Part shown: positions 7,912-17,588 of the stretch, piece by piece | Layout: each line of letters opens with the position of its first letter | Position numbering within the stretch: the stretch's first letter is position 1 | Source of the DNA: Rhodopseudomonas palustris HaA2 | GTDB lineage: Bacteria; Pseudomonadota; Alphaproteobacteria; Rhizobiales; Xanthobacteraceae | Reading direction: 5' to 3' | NCBI RefSeq assembly: GCF_000013365.1 | Contig: NC_007778.1 | Span: 186,001 to 250,000, forward strand | DNA length: 64,000 nt | Notes under the pieces: model-generated | What the model was told of the DNA's origin: nothing | Databases searched by the model: none | What the model saw: only the letters and a program-made list of their open reading frames with translations | Made by a program: the position numbers and the translations under genes

Positions 7912-9951
7912 TCAGTCGCGAAACTTCTTCTTGGGCTTTTTCTTGAAGCCCGGGTTGGGCGCCGACGGATCGGCACGGCGTGCCTTGCTGACATAGGCCG
8001 GCTTGTCGTCACGCGACTTTTTCGTCTTCAAGCCGTCCTGCTTGAAACCTTCCGGCTTGAAGCCATCCTTCTTGAAGACTTGCTTCTTCTTGAATCCGGC
8101 GTCCTTGAACCCCGCATCCTTGCCGGCGCGTGGCGGGCGCGGGTCGGCCAGCGGTTCGATCTGCGGCGACCACGAATCGGGCCGCTTGCTGCGGCGCGTC
8201 TCGCGTTCGGACAATTGACCGCCATGCGGCTTGGACAAGGCTCGCTCGGCGCCCGCTTCGATCGGCTTGGCGCCGATCAAGGGCTCGATCCGGATGTTGT
8301 CGTCCTTGTCCGGACGCTTGATCTGCGCGGCGAAGTCCACCGCGGCCGCGGCCGCGATCTCGAATTCGGTGGTGGTGTCGAGGATCCGGATGGCGCCGAT
8401 CGCCTGACGATCGATGCCGCCGCGGCGGCAGATCATCGGCAGCAGCCAGCGCGCCTCGGCGTTCTTGCGCTTGCCGATCGCGGCGCGAAACCAGACCCCG
8501 TCGGTGATCGCATGTTTCTGCCCGGCCTTGCCCGGGCGCGCCCGCGAACCGGGGTCGCGCGGACCATAGTCGCGCTCCTCGCGTGGCGCCCGCGCACCCT
8601 TGGCGGGGGCGCGATCGTCGCGGCCGCGGGCCGGGCGTTCGCCCGGATCGAGAATGTCCTCCGGGGCCGGCAGCCGGGCGCGATACAGCCGCGCCAACGC
8701 GACCGCGATCTCCTCGGCAGAGCGCTCGGCGAGCAGCGCTTGCGCCAACGCCTGATCGTCGGGCGTGGTCTCCTCGGTGAACAGCGCATCCTGCATCATG
8801 CGCTGCTGATCGAGCACGCGGATCTCGTCGGCCTGCGGCGCGGTGCCCCAGATCGCTTCGATGCCGGCGAGGCCGAGCAGCGATTCGGCGCGTCGCCGCC
8901 GCGCCGGCGGCACCAACAGAACGCTGATGCCCTTCTTGCCGGCGCGCCCGGTGCGGCCCGAGCGATGCTGCATCACTTCCGGATCGTTGGGCAGATCGGC
9001 GTGGATGACCAGGCCGAGATTGGGCAGATCGATGCCGCGGGCGGCGACATCGGTGGCGACGCAGACCCTGGCGCGGCCGTCGCGCAGCGCGTTGAGCGCG
9101 TTGGTGCGCTCGTTCTGGGTGAGCTCGCCCGATAGCGCCACCACCGAGAAGCCGCGCTCCAGCAGCGCGGTCTGCAGATGGGTCACGCCGCTGCGGGTGG
9201 CACAGAACACGATCGCGGTCGGCGATTCGACGTAGCGCAGGGTGTTGACCACCGCGTGTTCGACATCGTTCGGCGCGATCCGGATGGCGCGATATTCGAT
9301 ATCGGCGTGGCCGCCTTCGCGGCCGGCGACTTCGACGCGGAACGCGTTGTGCTGATAGGTCTTGGCCAGCGCGATGATGCCGCGCGGCAGCGTCGCCGAA
9401 AACAGCAGCGTGCGGCGGCTGTCGGGCGTGGTCTTGAGGATGAACTCCATGTCCTCGCGAAAGCCGAGATCGAGCATCTCGTCGGCCTCGTCGAGCACCA
9501 CGGCCTTCAATTGCGAGACGTCGAGCCGGTTGCGGCGCAGATGGTCGCACAGCCGCCCCGGCGTGCCGACCACGATATGCGCGCCCTCGGCCAGTTCGCG
9601 CTGCTCGCGGCGCGGGTCCATGCCGCCGACGCAGGACACCACCCGTGCGCCGGTGGCGCCGTACAACCAGCCGAGTTCGCGATGCACCTGCAGCGCGAGT
9701 TCGCGGGTCGGCGCCACGATCAGCGCCAGCGGCGCGGCGGCCGGCTCGAAGCGCTCGGCCTCGCCGAGCAGATCGGGCGCGATGGCCAGGCCATAGGCGA
9801 CGGTCTTGCCGGAGCCGGTCTGCGCCGACACCAGCAGATCGCGGCCCGCGGCATCGGGCGCCAGCACCGCGCTTTGCACCGGCGTGGCTTCGGAATAATG
9901 GCGCTCCGCCAGGGCTCGGGCGAGCGGCGGGAGAGTGGTCGAGAATGGCAC
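7912..9951 (-). CDS. DEAD-box ATP-dependent RNA helicase with DbpA domain and Lys/Phe-rich tail
   Basis: 679 residues from a GTG at 9951 (VPFSTTLPPLARAL). Helicase motifs in order are the Q motif (ATPVQ), AQTGSGKT, PTRELA, TPGRL, DEAD, SAT, ARGIDLPN and HRSGRTGRAGKKG. A DbpA-type RNA-binding domain lies near residues 490-565 (ITDGVWFRAAIGKRKNAEAR). A basic low-complexity tail from about residue 610 repeats Gly-Phe-Lys units. It probably remodels structured RNA such as 23S rRNA during ribosome assembly or cold growth. The protein is longer than E. coli DbpA (457 residues), mainly because of the linker and tail. Confidence 0.88.
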   Translation of the reverse strand: MPFSTTLPPLARALAERHYSEATPVQSAVLAPDAAGRDLLVSAQTGSGKTVAYGLAIAPDLLGEAERFEPAAAPLALIVAPTRELALQVHRELGWLYGATGARVVSCVGGMDPRREQRELAEGAHIVVGTPGRLCDHLRRNRLDVSQLKAVVLDEADEMLDLGFREDMEFILKTTPDSRRTLLFSATLPRGIIALAKTYQHNAFRVEVAGREGGHADIEYRAIRIAPNDVEHAVVNTLRYVESPTAIVFCATRSGVTHLQTALLERGFSVVALSGELTQNERTNALNALRDGRARVCVATDVAARGIDLPNLGLVIHADLPNDPEVMQHRSGRTGRAGKKGISVLLVPPARRRRAESLLGLAGIEAIWGTAPQADEIRVLDQQRMMQDALFTEETTPDDQALAQALLAERSAEEIAVALARLYRARLPAPEDILDPGERPARGRDDRAPAKGARAPREERDYGPRDPGSRARPGKAGQKHAITDGVWFRAAIGKRKNAEARWLLPMICRRGGIDRQAIGAIRILDTTTEFEIAAAAAVDFAAQIKRPDKDDNIRIEPLIGAKPIEAGAERALSKPHGGQLSERETRRSKRPDSWSPQIEPLADPRPPRAGKDAGFKDAGFKKKQVFKKDGFKPEGFKQDGLKTKKSRDDKPAYVSKARRADPSAPNPGFKKKPKKKFRD

Positions 9952-10210
9952 GGATAGAGACCTTCTGGGCGATGACGCCGAATGGGAAGTCCCGGGACCC
10001 AGCGGATCCACGCGGCATGCCGCGGCGATGCACAGCCGCAAGCGGCCGGCGATGACGGGAGGTTGGCTTCCTTTAAGCCAATATCGGCCAAAGCGCCAAT
10101 CATTCGATCGTGCTCTGCCGGCGGCATTGGTGCGGCCACAGGGCTAGCGACGGAACGCCGTGATCCCACCGTCGACCACACACCCGGTCGTGAGGGGGCG
10201 ATAGGCAGCG

Positions 10211-10279
10211 GCCACGCACGCCGATAAGGTCAACACCGACGTGCTCGACACCGACCGGCTCGCATTCATCAAGTCTTAA
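10211..10279 (+). pseudogene. C-terminal relic of a chloroperoxidase-like alpha/beta hydrolase
   Basis: The rightward frame from 10211 reads ATHADKVNTDVLDTDRLAFI followed by KS and a stop at 10277-10279. It lines up with the last residues of the intact hydrolases at 17926 and 32930 ([17 protein letters not shown] and [17 protein letters not shown]) with a short insertion. No other part of such a gene is visible in the 9952-10285 gap, which otherwise holds nothing I recognise. It is best read as a decayed copy of which only the 3' end remains. Confidence 0.6.
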
Positions 10280-10285
10280 CCTCGT

Positions 10286-10957
10286 TTAAGCGAGTTTCGA
10301 GGTGGCCGCGCGCTCGGCTCCGGTACTTCGGTTGAACCGGGTCGTCCGCGACGGCTGTGAGTCGGCCACCGCCCTGCTGATCGGCTTCGAAGCCAGCTCT
10401 CCATCGTCTTGAGACTCGCGATCTCGCCGCTGGCGCCGCCAGGCGTTCGGCGGCATGCCGGTGAAGCGCCGGAATATTCGGGAGAGATGAGCCTGGTCGC
10501 TCAGCCCGCAGGCCAGCGCGACTTCCGACAGCGGCAATTCGGAGGTCTGCATCAATAACTTGGCCCGCGCGACCCGGCGCTCCAGCACGAAGTTGCGAGG
10601 CGCAACGCCGACACTCCGACGGAATACCCGCGCAAAGTGGCTGGCACTGAGATCGATGAGCTGGGCCAGATCCCTGATCCGCAGGCTGCGGTCGATGTTC
10701 TGCTCGACATGCGCGACCACCCGGTTCAATTGCCAGCGCGCCAGGCCGGGATGGTCGAGCGTCTCGGGAGGCACTTCGTCGATCAGTTCGTGTCGCGCCT
10801 GCACGTCCCGAAGCAACGCCACGGCACGTTCGATGCAACACCGCGCGAGGGCCGGGTCGCGCTCGACCGTTTCGGCGGCCTTCTGAAGGATTTGCGTCAG
10901 GTACACAAACGCCCTCGCCGTGCTCGGCCGATCTCCGCTCGTCGTGAGGCGCTGCAT
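10286..10957 (-). CDS. AraC-family transcriptional regulator
   Basis: 223 residues from the ATG at 10957, chosen because GAGGAG lies 9 bp upstream; the frame stays open to about 11170. The C-terminal half carries two HTH motifs of the AraC type: IRDLAQLIDLSASHFARVFR and LSEVALACGLSDQAHLSRIF, then FTGMPPNAWR. The N-terminal part is short and has no cupin or other sensor I recognise, so the signal is unknown. A Ser/Arg-rich tail of about 45 residues follows the HTH domain. It is divergent from the FixJ-like regulator gene at 11228, 270 bp away. Confidence 0.8.
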   Translation of the reverse strand: MQRLTTSGDRPSTARAFVYLTQILQKAAETVERDPALARCCIERAVALLRDVQARHELIDEVPPETLDHPGLARWQLNRVVAHVEQNIDRSLRIRDLAQLIDLSASHFARVFRRSVGVAPRNFVLERRVARAKLLMQTSELPLSEVALACGLSDQAHLSRIFRRFTGMPPNAWRRQRRDRESQDDGELASKPISRAVADSQPSRTTRFNRSTGAERAATSKLA

Positions 10958-11227
10958 CGGCCTGAACTCCTCATCCCCGAATATCGTATACACGCGGACC
11001 ATTGCCATGGAGCGACACCAGACTATGCCTCGGTCGCCGTCCGATAGTCCGACCAACGTGCCGTCGCGGCCTGCATTGGTTTCGGCCGTAGCAAACCAAG
11101 GTTTATCGTCGAGCCGGCATGCGGCACCTTGTCTGGCCTTGTGCGAGCCGCCCGCGGGGCCGATTGGCATCAGACGCCGGCTGGAATAAGGTTCTGAAAT
11201 GACGCAAGGATCGTCTACAAGGCCCGC

Positions 11228-11860
11228 ATGACAGCATCATCCAGCCCATTGATCGTCGTCGTCGATGACGACGCCGGCATCAGGGACGCACTGGACGGCT
11301 TGTTCAGGTCTATCGGAAACCACGTCATCTCGTTCGAATCGGCACAGCATCTGCTCACGGCCGGCGTTCCGAACGACGCCAATTGCATGATCCTCGACGT
11401 GCGATTGCCGGGCACCAGCGGGCTCGACCTGCAAGCCATGCTCACCAAGCTCGACATCCGTATTCCGGTGATTTTCATGACCGGCTACGGCGATGTGCCC
11501 ATGACTGTCCGTGGTATGAAGGCCGGCGCCGTCGACTTTCTGACCAAGCCGTTTCGCGACCAGGAAATGCTGGACGCCGTGTCGGCGGCGATCGCGCTGG
11601 ACCAACGGCGGCGCGAGAGTGACGGCCGCCGCGAAGACGTCCTGAAGCGCTACGCGGCGCTGACGCCGCGCGAAAAGCAGGTGTTCGACATGGTGTCCGC
11701 CGGGTCGCTCAACAAGAACGTCGCCGCCGATCTCGGTTTGAGCGAGATCACCGTCAAGATTCATCGCGGGCGCGTGATGAAGAAGATGGGCGCCCGCTCG
11801 TTCGCCGACCTGGTGCGGATGGCCGAATTGATCGCCGCGCCCTCGCGAGATCCGACGTAA
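11228..11860 (+). CDS. FixJ/NarL-type response regulator (receiver plus LuxR HTH)
   Basis: 210 residues. The receiver has DDD at 13-15, phosphoacceptor D57 in ILDVRLPG, and the switch Lys in FLTKPF. The output domain is a LuxR/FixJ HTH, LTPREKQVFDMVSAG and LNKNVAADLGLSEITVKIHRGRVMKKM with a few residues between. It is the first gene of a rightward set with a receiver-only protein and a giant histidine kinase, so it is the likely DNA-binding output of that phosphorelay. A paralogue with the same architecture lies at 51384-52070 beside a related kinase. Confidence 0.88.
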   Translation: MTASSSPLIVVVDDDAGIRDALDGLFRSIGNHVISFESAQHLLTAGVPNDANCMILDVRLPGTSGLDLQAMLTKLDIRIPVIFMTGYGDVPMTVRGMKAGAVDFLTKPFRDQEMLDAVSAAIALDQRRRESDGRREDVLKRYAALTPREKQVFDMVSAGSLNKNVAADLGLSEITVKIHRGRVMKKMGARSFADLVRMAELIAAPSRDPT

Positions 11861-11948
11861 CACCATCGTATGACTTATAAGGCCCCGGACTCTGCCGCAC
11901 TGTTCCGTGACGTCGGATCGCGCTGCATCACCCTTGAGGATGGCCGAA

Positions 11949-12338
11949 ATGACCATCGGCAAGATCGTAGCGGTGATCGACGACGACGAGAACGTTCGGA
12001 TCGCCATCGAGGGACTGGTTCGCTCGCTCGGGCATCGAGCCCGCGGCTTCGCGTCCGCACAACAATTTCTCGAGTCGGATGTCGATGCGTCCGCCGGCTG
12101 TCTGATCACCGACGTCCAGATGCCGGGTCTCAACGGCCTCGACCTCTATGCCAAGCTGGTCGCCGATTGCAGGGCGCCGCCGGTGGTCTTCATCACCGCA
12201 TTCCCCGACGAGCGGATCGAGGCGCGCGCCCGCGCGCTCGGGGCGCTGGGATTCCTGAGCAAGCCGTTCGATGCGCAGACGCTGGTACATTGCATCCAGC
12301 AGGCATTGTCAGCGGGCGCCGGCCCGTCCCATCGATGA
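11949..12338 (+). CDS. Receiver-only response regulator
   Basis: 129 residues starting MTIGKIVAVIDDDENVR. This start is preferred because GAGG lies at a workable distance, whereas an ATG 9 bp earlier abuts it. The receiver shows DDD at 11-13, phosphoacceptor D55 in CLITDVQMPG, a Thr in FITAF, and the conserved Lys in FLSKPF. There is no output domain, so it may act as a phosphate shuttle or sink between the giant kinase and the FixJ-like regulator. The paralogue at 52067-52480 has its Asp at the same residue number. Confidence 0.82.
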   Translation: MTIGKIVAVIDDDENVRIAIEGLVRSLGHRARGFASAQQFLESDVDASAGCLITDVQMPGLNGLDLYAKLVADCRAPPVVFITAFPDERIEARARALGALGFLSKPFDAQTLVHCIQQALSAGAGPSHR

Positions 12339-12369
12339 CCGGACCCTTCCTCACGCGCGGAGCAGTGTC

Positions 12370-15300
12370 GTGAAGACCATTACCGCTCCGCTCGACTTCG
12401 TGACGCGCAATGCGGATTTTGGCGTCTACCGGATCAGGAACGGCGCGGCGCAGCCGCGTCTGCTGCTGATCGCCGAGGCCTCCGAACCGTGCGCGCTGCA
12501 GCGACTGGAGCGGGAGTTCGAGCTGACCCGCAGCCTCGATCCTGGCCTCGTCGTTCGTCCGCACGAGATGGTGTCGGCGCAGGGCCGCCCGGCGCTGGTG
12601 GTCGACGATCACGGCGCACGGCCGCTGGCGGAATCGTTCGGACATCCGGCATCGGTGCCGAGTCTGCTGCGCCGCGCGATCGGAGTGACGCAGGCGCTGG
12701 GCCACATCCACGATCACGGCCTGGTGCATCGCAATCTGCGCCCCGATACGATCTGGATCGACGCAGCGGATCGCGTCTGGCTCACAGGTCTCGGCGGTGC
12801 ATCGCGTTCGCGCCGGGAGCGCCGCGAACTCGCGCCCCACGACGCGCCACCCGGTTCACCGATCTACATTTCGCCGGAACAGACCGGACGGGTCAATCGC
12901 TCCGTCGACAGCCGCAGCGACCTCTATGTTCTCGGCATCATCCTGTATCAGATGCTGGCCTCGGGCAGCCTGCCGTTTCATGCGTCCAATCCCGGCCAGT
13001 GGATTCACCATCACATCGCGCGCCGCCCCAATCCGCTGCCGGCCGCCGGCGCGGCGACCGCCGCGATCGAACGCCTGATCTTTCTGCTGCTGGAGAAATC
13101 GGCCGACGACCGCTACCAGACCGCGGCCGGTGTCGAGCGGGATCTGCGCGCCTGCCTCGCGGCCTGGGAAAGCCGAGGCCACACCGCGGGCGTCCGGCTG
13201 ACCACGCACGACGCCTCTGGCGTTGTCCGCATGCCGGAGAAGCTGTACGGCCGGGATGCCGAGATCAACGCGATCCTCGCCGCCTATCATCGCGCCGCCT
13301 CGACCGGCGTGACCGAATGGGTGCTGATTTCCGGCTACTCCGGCGCCGGAAAATCCTCGACCGTCAAGGAACTTCGCAAGAGCCTGACGCCGAGCAACGG
13401 CTGCTTCATCTCGGGCAAGTTCGATCAGTACAAGCGCGACATTCCGTTCGCCACGCTGGCGCAGGCGTTCCACTCGCTGGTACGCCAGATCCTCGGCCAG
13501 GACAGTGAGGCGCTGGCGCGGTGGCGGACCTCGCTGCAGGCGGCGCTCGGCGACCACGGCGAGCTGATGGTCAATCTGGTGCCGGATCTGTCGCTGGTGA
13601 TCGGCGATCAGCCGGCGCTCCGCGAAATGCCGCAGCAGGAGAGACGCAGCCTGTTCCAGGCCGTGCTCGGCCGCTTCGTGGCCGCGATCGCCCGCCCCGA
13701 ACATCCGCTGCTGCTGTTCCTCGACGATCTGCAATGGATGGACAAGGCGACATCGGAATTCCTGATCCGGCTTGCCAACGATCCCCAGGCCAATCATCTG
13801 CTGGTGGTCGGCGCCTATCGCGACAACGAGATCGATCCCGAACATACGCTGAGCAAGGTACTCGAGAGCATCCGCTCGAGCCAGTCGCACATCGAGGAGA
13901 TCCATCTGGCGCCGCTCGACCAGGTCCACATCCGGGCCCTGGTGGCCGACGCGCTGCGCTGCGAACCCGACGAGGTCGCGCCGCTGGCGGCGCTGATCCA
14001 CCGCAAGACCGGCGGCAACCCGTTCTTCGCCATCCAGTTCTTCTCCTCGCTGCTAAATGAACAGCTCGTTGGTTTCGACGCGTCCCGGCAACGCTGGACC
14101 TGGAACGTCGATCTGATCGAAGGCAAGGGCTTCACCGACAACGTGCTCGACCTGATGAGCCGCAAGCTGGATCGGCTGCCGGCGCGGACGCGTGCGATCG
14201 TGCGGATCTTCTCCTGCCTCGGCATGAGCGCGGACGCCGCGCTGCTGGCGCGGCTCAGCGACATGGCGAGCGACGAGGTTCACGACGGACTGCAGGAGCT
14301 GGTCGCGCACGAACTGGTGCTGCGCGCCGACGACGACTATCGCTTCGTTCACGACCGGGTCAGGGAAGCCGCCTACCGACTGATCGACCCGGCCGACCTG
14401 CCCGCGGCGCATCTGGAGATCGCCCGCCATTTCGCCACCAGCATCCCGGCCTGGCCGGACGCGCTGTTTCGCATCGTCAATCACTACAATCTCGGCGCCG
14501 CGCTGATCGAGACGGAGTCCGAGCGGCTCGCGGTGGCGCGGCTCAACCGCGAAGCGGGTCGCGCCGCCATGAAGGCGATCGCCTACAGCTCGGCGCATGT
14601 CTATTTCACCACCGCGCTGGCGATGCTCGGCGAACAGCGGTGGACGCGGCACGCCGACCTCGTCTTCGAGGTCGAGTACCAGCGCGCCGAATGCGAATTC
14701 CTGACCGGCGCGATGGTCGAGGCCGAGGCCCGGCTGCACGACCTGGTCGGCCGGGCGCCGGACGCCCACACCAAGGCGTTCGTGGTCGCGCTGCAGATCA
14801 CGCTCTACACCGCGACCGACCGCAGCGACCGCGCCATCGAGACCTGCCTCGCCAATCTGCGCGATTCCGGCATCGTCTGGCCGCGGCACCCCGATCGTGC
14901 GGAAGCGGGCGCCGAATATCAGCTGCTGGTGCAGCGGCTCGGCAGCCGCCCCATCGATTCGCTGATCGACCTGCCGACCATCACCGACCAGTCGCGCGCC
15001 GCGCCGCTGGCGGTGATGAGCGCGGCGCTGGCGCCGGCGTTCTTCACCGATCTCAATCTGGTCTGCCTGCTGCTGTGCCGGATGGCCAATATCAGCGTCC
15101 AGCACGGCAATTGCGACGCCTCGGCCCTGGCCTATGCCTATCTCGGAATGGTGGTCGGCCCCTGCTTCGGCGACTACGACGCGGCGTTCCGCTTCGGCGA
15201 TCTCGGGTTGCGGCTGGTCGAGACGCGCGGCCTCGGGCACTACAAGGCCCGCGTCCACCTGACCTACGGCGCGCACGTGCTGCCCTGGGCGCGGCCGCTG

Positions 15301-17463
15301 CACGAGGCGCAGCCCTATCTGCGCCTCGCCTTCGAGGAAGCGATCGAGACCGGCGATCTGACCTATGCGGGTTTCTCGTCGTGCACGCTGATCACCAATC
15401 GGCTATCGGCCGGCGATCCCCTCGATGAAGTCGAGGTCGAGGCCGGCGCCCGGCTAGCGCTGATGCATCGGGCGAAATTCGGCCTGATCGTCCACATCAT
15501 CACGACGCAGCTGCAGTTCGTCAAATCGCTGCGCAACGAGACCGTCGCCATCGGCTCGCTGAACAGCGAGGGATTCGACGAGGAGGCGTTCGAGCGGCAA
15601 CTCGCCGCCAACCGCAGTCTCGACATCGCTCTGTGCTGGTTCTGGATCCGCAAGATGCAGGCCTGCTACTTCGCCGGAGACTATTCTGTGGCGTTCGTTG
15701 CGCTGCTCAAAGCCGAACCCTTGCTGTGGACCACGGTCGGCCATCACGAATATTCGATCTTCCACTTCTATGTGGGCGTGATCAGCGCCGCCCTTGCCGA
15801 ATCGCCGAGCCCGCCCGAACCGCGCGCGGAACTCGAGCAGCGGCTTGCGGAAGCGCATCGACGGATGGCCGCCTGGGAAGTGCACAATCCGGGCAACTAC
15901 AAGAGCGCGACGGCGCTGCTCGCCGCCGAAATCGCACGGCTGCAGAATCGACCTTACGAGGCGATGCAACTCTATCAGCAGGCGGTCGCGTCGTCGCGCC
16001 GGGTCCGGGTGTCGCAGGTCGAGGCCATCGCTCACGAACTTGCGGCGAGGTTCTGCCACCAGCAGGGCTTCGACACCGCCGCGCAAGCTCATCTCGTCAG
16101 GGCCCGCGACTGCTATCGTCAATGGGGCGCCTCCGCCAAGGTGGAGCAGCTCGATCGGGCCCATCCCGACTTGGCCGCGACGCTGCCGGCGACCGCGCAG
16201 ATGCCGCTCAGCATCGCCGAGAGCTTCGATCTGGCCGCGGTGGTGAAGACCTCCGAGGCGGTTTCCAGTGAACCCGGCGTTCACCGCCTGATGGAAACGC
16301 TGATGACCCTGGTGCTGGAGCATGCCGGCGCCCAGCGCGGCCTGCTGATCCTTCCGCAGGGAGACGCCTTGGCGATCCGCGCCGAAGCGCGCACCGGCGA
16401 CCAGGGCATCCAGGTCCTGCTGCGCGACGACATCGCCTCGGCGGACGAACTGCCGACCTCGATGGTGAATCTCGCCGCACGCACCGGCGAGCCGATCACC
16501 ATCGACGACGCGCAGTACAGCCCGTTCAGCGACGACGCCTACGTCGTCAAAGCGGCATCGCGCTCCGTGCTCTGCCTCCCGCTGATGAAGCGCAACAAGC
16601 TGATCGCCGTCATCTTCCTCGAGAACGATCTCGCCCCCGGCGTTTTCACCCCGGCGAAACTGTCGGTGCTGAAGCTGCTGTCGTCGCAGGCCGCGATCTC
16701 GCTGAAGAACGCCTTCCTGGAAGAGAAGGACGCGCTGGTCGAGGCGCTGCAGAAATCACAGTCGGACCTGATGCGGATGTCGCGGCTGACGGCGATCGGC
16801 GAACTGGTGATCTCGATCGCGCACGAGATCAATCAGCCACTGACGGCGATCATCACCAATGCGGACGTCTGCCTGCGCTGGCTCGGCAACGAACAGCCGT
16901 CGATCGCCGAGGCCCAGAGCGCCGCCCGCCGGGTCATCGAGAACGGACGGCGGGCCGCCGAGGTGGTGCAGACCATTCGGGGGCTCGCGGTGAAATCGAC
17001 GCCGCCGATGTCGCCGGTCGACATCAACGCGGTCGCGCGCGAGATCCTGACGATCCTGCAGAGCGAATTGCGCCAGAACAACATCCACCTCGAGACGCGG
17101 CTGACCGAGAGCGACGCCGTCGTCGTCGGCAGCAAGGTGCAACTCCAGCAGGTGTTGCTCAATCTGAGCATGAACGCGATCGAGTCGATGACGGCGATCG
17201 AGGGACGGCGCACCTTGACGGTCGCCAGCGCGATCGGCGACGCGGACGAGGTCGTGGTGAGCGTCACCGACAACGGGCTCGGCTTCGACGAGAACTGGAT
17301 CGATCAGATGTTCGAGGCGCTGGTGACCACAAAGCCGCAAGGCATGGGCATGGGGCTGTCGATCAGCAAGTCGATCGTGGAAGCGCATGGCGGCCGGCTG
17401 TGGGCAAGCTCGATCAAGCCGCACGGCGCCCGCTTCCAGTTCTCGCTGCCCCGCTCGCATTGA
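12370..17463 (+). CDS. Giant protein-kinase-like/AAA ATPase/GAF/sensor histidine kinase
   Basis: 1697 residues from a GTG preceded by CGGAG. Order: protein-kinase-like domain (about 1-270), AAA/STAND-type ATPase with Walker A GYSGAGKS (K328) and Walker B LLLFLDDLQWMD, a long helical TPR-like middle (about 650-1270), a GAF domain (about 1290-1430), and a histidine kinase with H1485 in SIAHEINQPL and ATPase boxes near DNGLGF and GMGMGLSIS. The kinase domain looks impaired: the catalytic loop is VHRNLRPDTIWID (N122 where Asp is expected) and DFG is replaced by GLG. The histidine kinase appears intact. No membrane segment is seen, so it is probably a cytoplasmic sensor feeding the two regulators upstream. 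Confidence 0.88.
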   Translation: MKTITAPLDFVTRNADFGVYRIRNGAAQPRLLLIAEASEPCALQRLEREFELTRSLDPGLVVRPHEMVSAQGRPALVVDDHGARPLAESFGHPASVPSLLRRAIGVTQALGHIHDHGLVHRNLRPDTIWIDAADRVWLTGLGGASRSRRERRELAPHDAPPGSPIYISPEQTGRVNRSVDSRSDLYVLGIILYQMLASGSLPFHASNPGQWIHHHIARRPNPLPAAGAATAAIERLIFLLLEKSADDRYQTAAGVERDLRACLAAWESRGHTAGVRLTTHDASGVVRMPEKLYGRDAEINAILAAYHRAASTGVTEWVLISGYSGAGKSSTVKELRKSLTPSNGCFISGKFDQYKRDIPFATLAQAFHSLVRQILGQDSEALARWRTSLQAALGDHGELMVNLVPDLSLVIGDQPALREMPQQERRSLFQAVLGRFVAAIARPEHPLLLFLDDLQWMDKATSEFLIRLANDPQANHLLVVGAYRDNEIDPEHTLSKVLESIRSSQSHIEEIHLAPLDQVHIRALVADALRCEPDEVAPLAALIHRKTGGNPFFAIQFFSSLLNEQLVGFDASRQRWTWNVDLIEGKGFTDNVLDLMSRKLDRLPARTRAIVRIFSCLGMSADAALLARLSDMASDEVHDGLQELVAHELVLRADDDYRFVHDRVREAAYRLIDPADLPAAHLEIARHFATSIPAWPDALFRIVNHYNLGAALIETESERLAVARLNREAGRAAMKAIAYSSAHVYFTTALAMLGEQRWTRHADLVFEVEYQRAECEFLTGAMVEAEARLHDLVGRAPDAHTKAFVVALQITLYTATDRSDRAIETCLANLRDSGIVWPRHPDRAEAGAEYQLLVQRLGSRPIDSLIDLPTITDQSRAAPLAVMSAALAPAFFTDLNLVCLLLCRMANISVQHGNCDASALAYAYLGMVVGPCFGDYDAAFRFGDLGLRLVETRGLGHYKARVHLTYGAHVLPWARPLHEAQPYLRLAFEEAIETGDLTYAGFSSCTLITNRLSAGDPLDEVEVEAGARLALMHRAKFGLIVHIITTQLQFVKSLRNETVAIGSLNSEGFDEEAFERQLAANRSLDIALCWFWIRKMQACYFAGDYSVAFVALLKAEPLLWTTVGHHEYSIFHFYVGVISAALAESPSPPEPRAELEQRLAEAHRRMAAWEVHNPGNYKSATALLAAEIARLQNRPYEAMQLYQQAVASSRRVRVSQVEAIAHELAARFCHQQGFDTAAQAHLVRARDCYRQWGASAKVEQLDRAHPDLAATLPATAQMPLSIAESFDLAAVVKTSEAVSSEPGVHRLMETLMTLVLEHAGAQRGLLILPQGDALAIRAEARTGDQGIQVLLRDDIASADELPTSMVNLAARTGEPITIDDAQYSPFSDDAYVVKAASRSVLCLPLMKRNKLIAVIFLENDLAPGVFTPAKLSVLKLLSSQAAISLKNAFLEEKDALVEALQKSQSDLMRMSRLTAIGELVISIAHEINQPLTAIITNADVCLRWLGNEQPSIAEAQSAARRVIENGRRAAEVVQTIRGLAVKSTPPMSPVDINAVAREILTILQSELRQNNIHLETRLTESDAVVVGSKVQLQQVLLNLSMNAIESMTAIEGRRTLTVASAIGDADEVVVSVTDNGLGFDENWIDQMFEALVTTKPQGMGMGLSISKSIVEAHGGRLWASSIKPHGARFQFSLPRSH

Positions 17464-17588
17464 CCGCGGGGCCTTCGATTCAACGCGTCACGGCGCTATC
17501 GTCCAAATCGTGGTATGAACCGACAAGAGCCGGTTCGAGGCGATGACGTAAGCCTTTCTCCGAGAGCGCTCAACGCGGAGCCTGAACC

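Noticed and set aside
6625-9135. Very long rightward open frame (about 836 codons)
   Set aside because: It runs antisense through the ATPase gene, across the LysR gene in another frame and into the helicase gene. Composition is Arg/Pro/Ala-rich with no family motifs, as expected of shadow frames in high-GC DNA.
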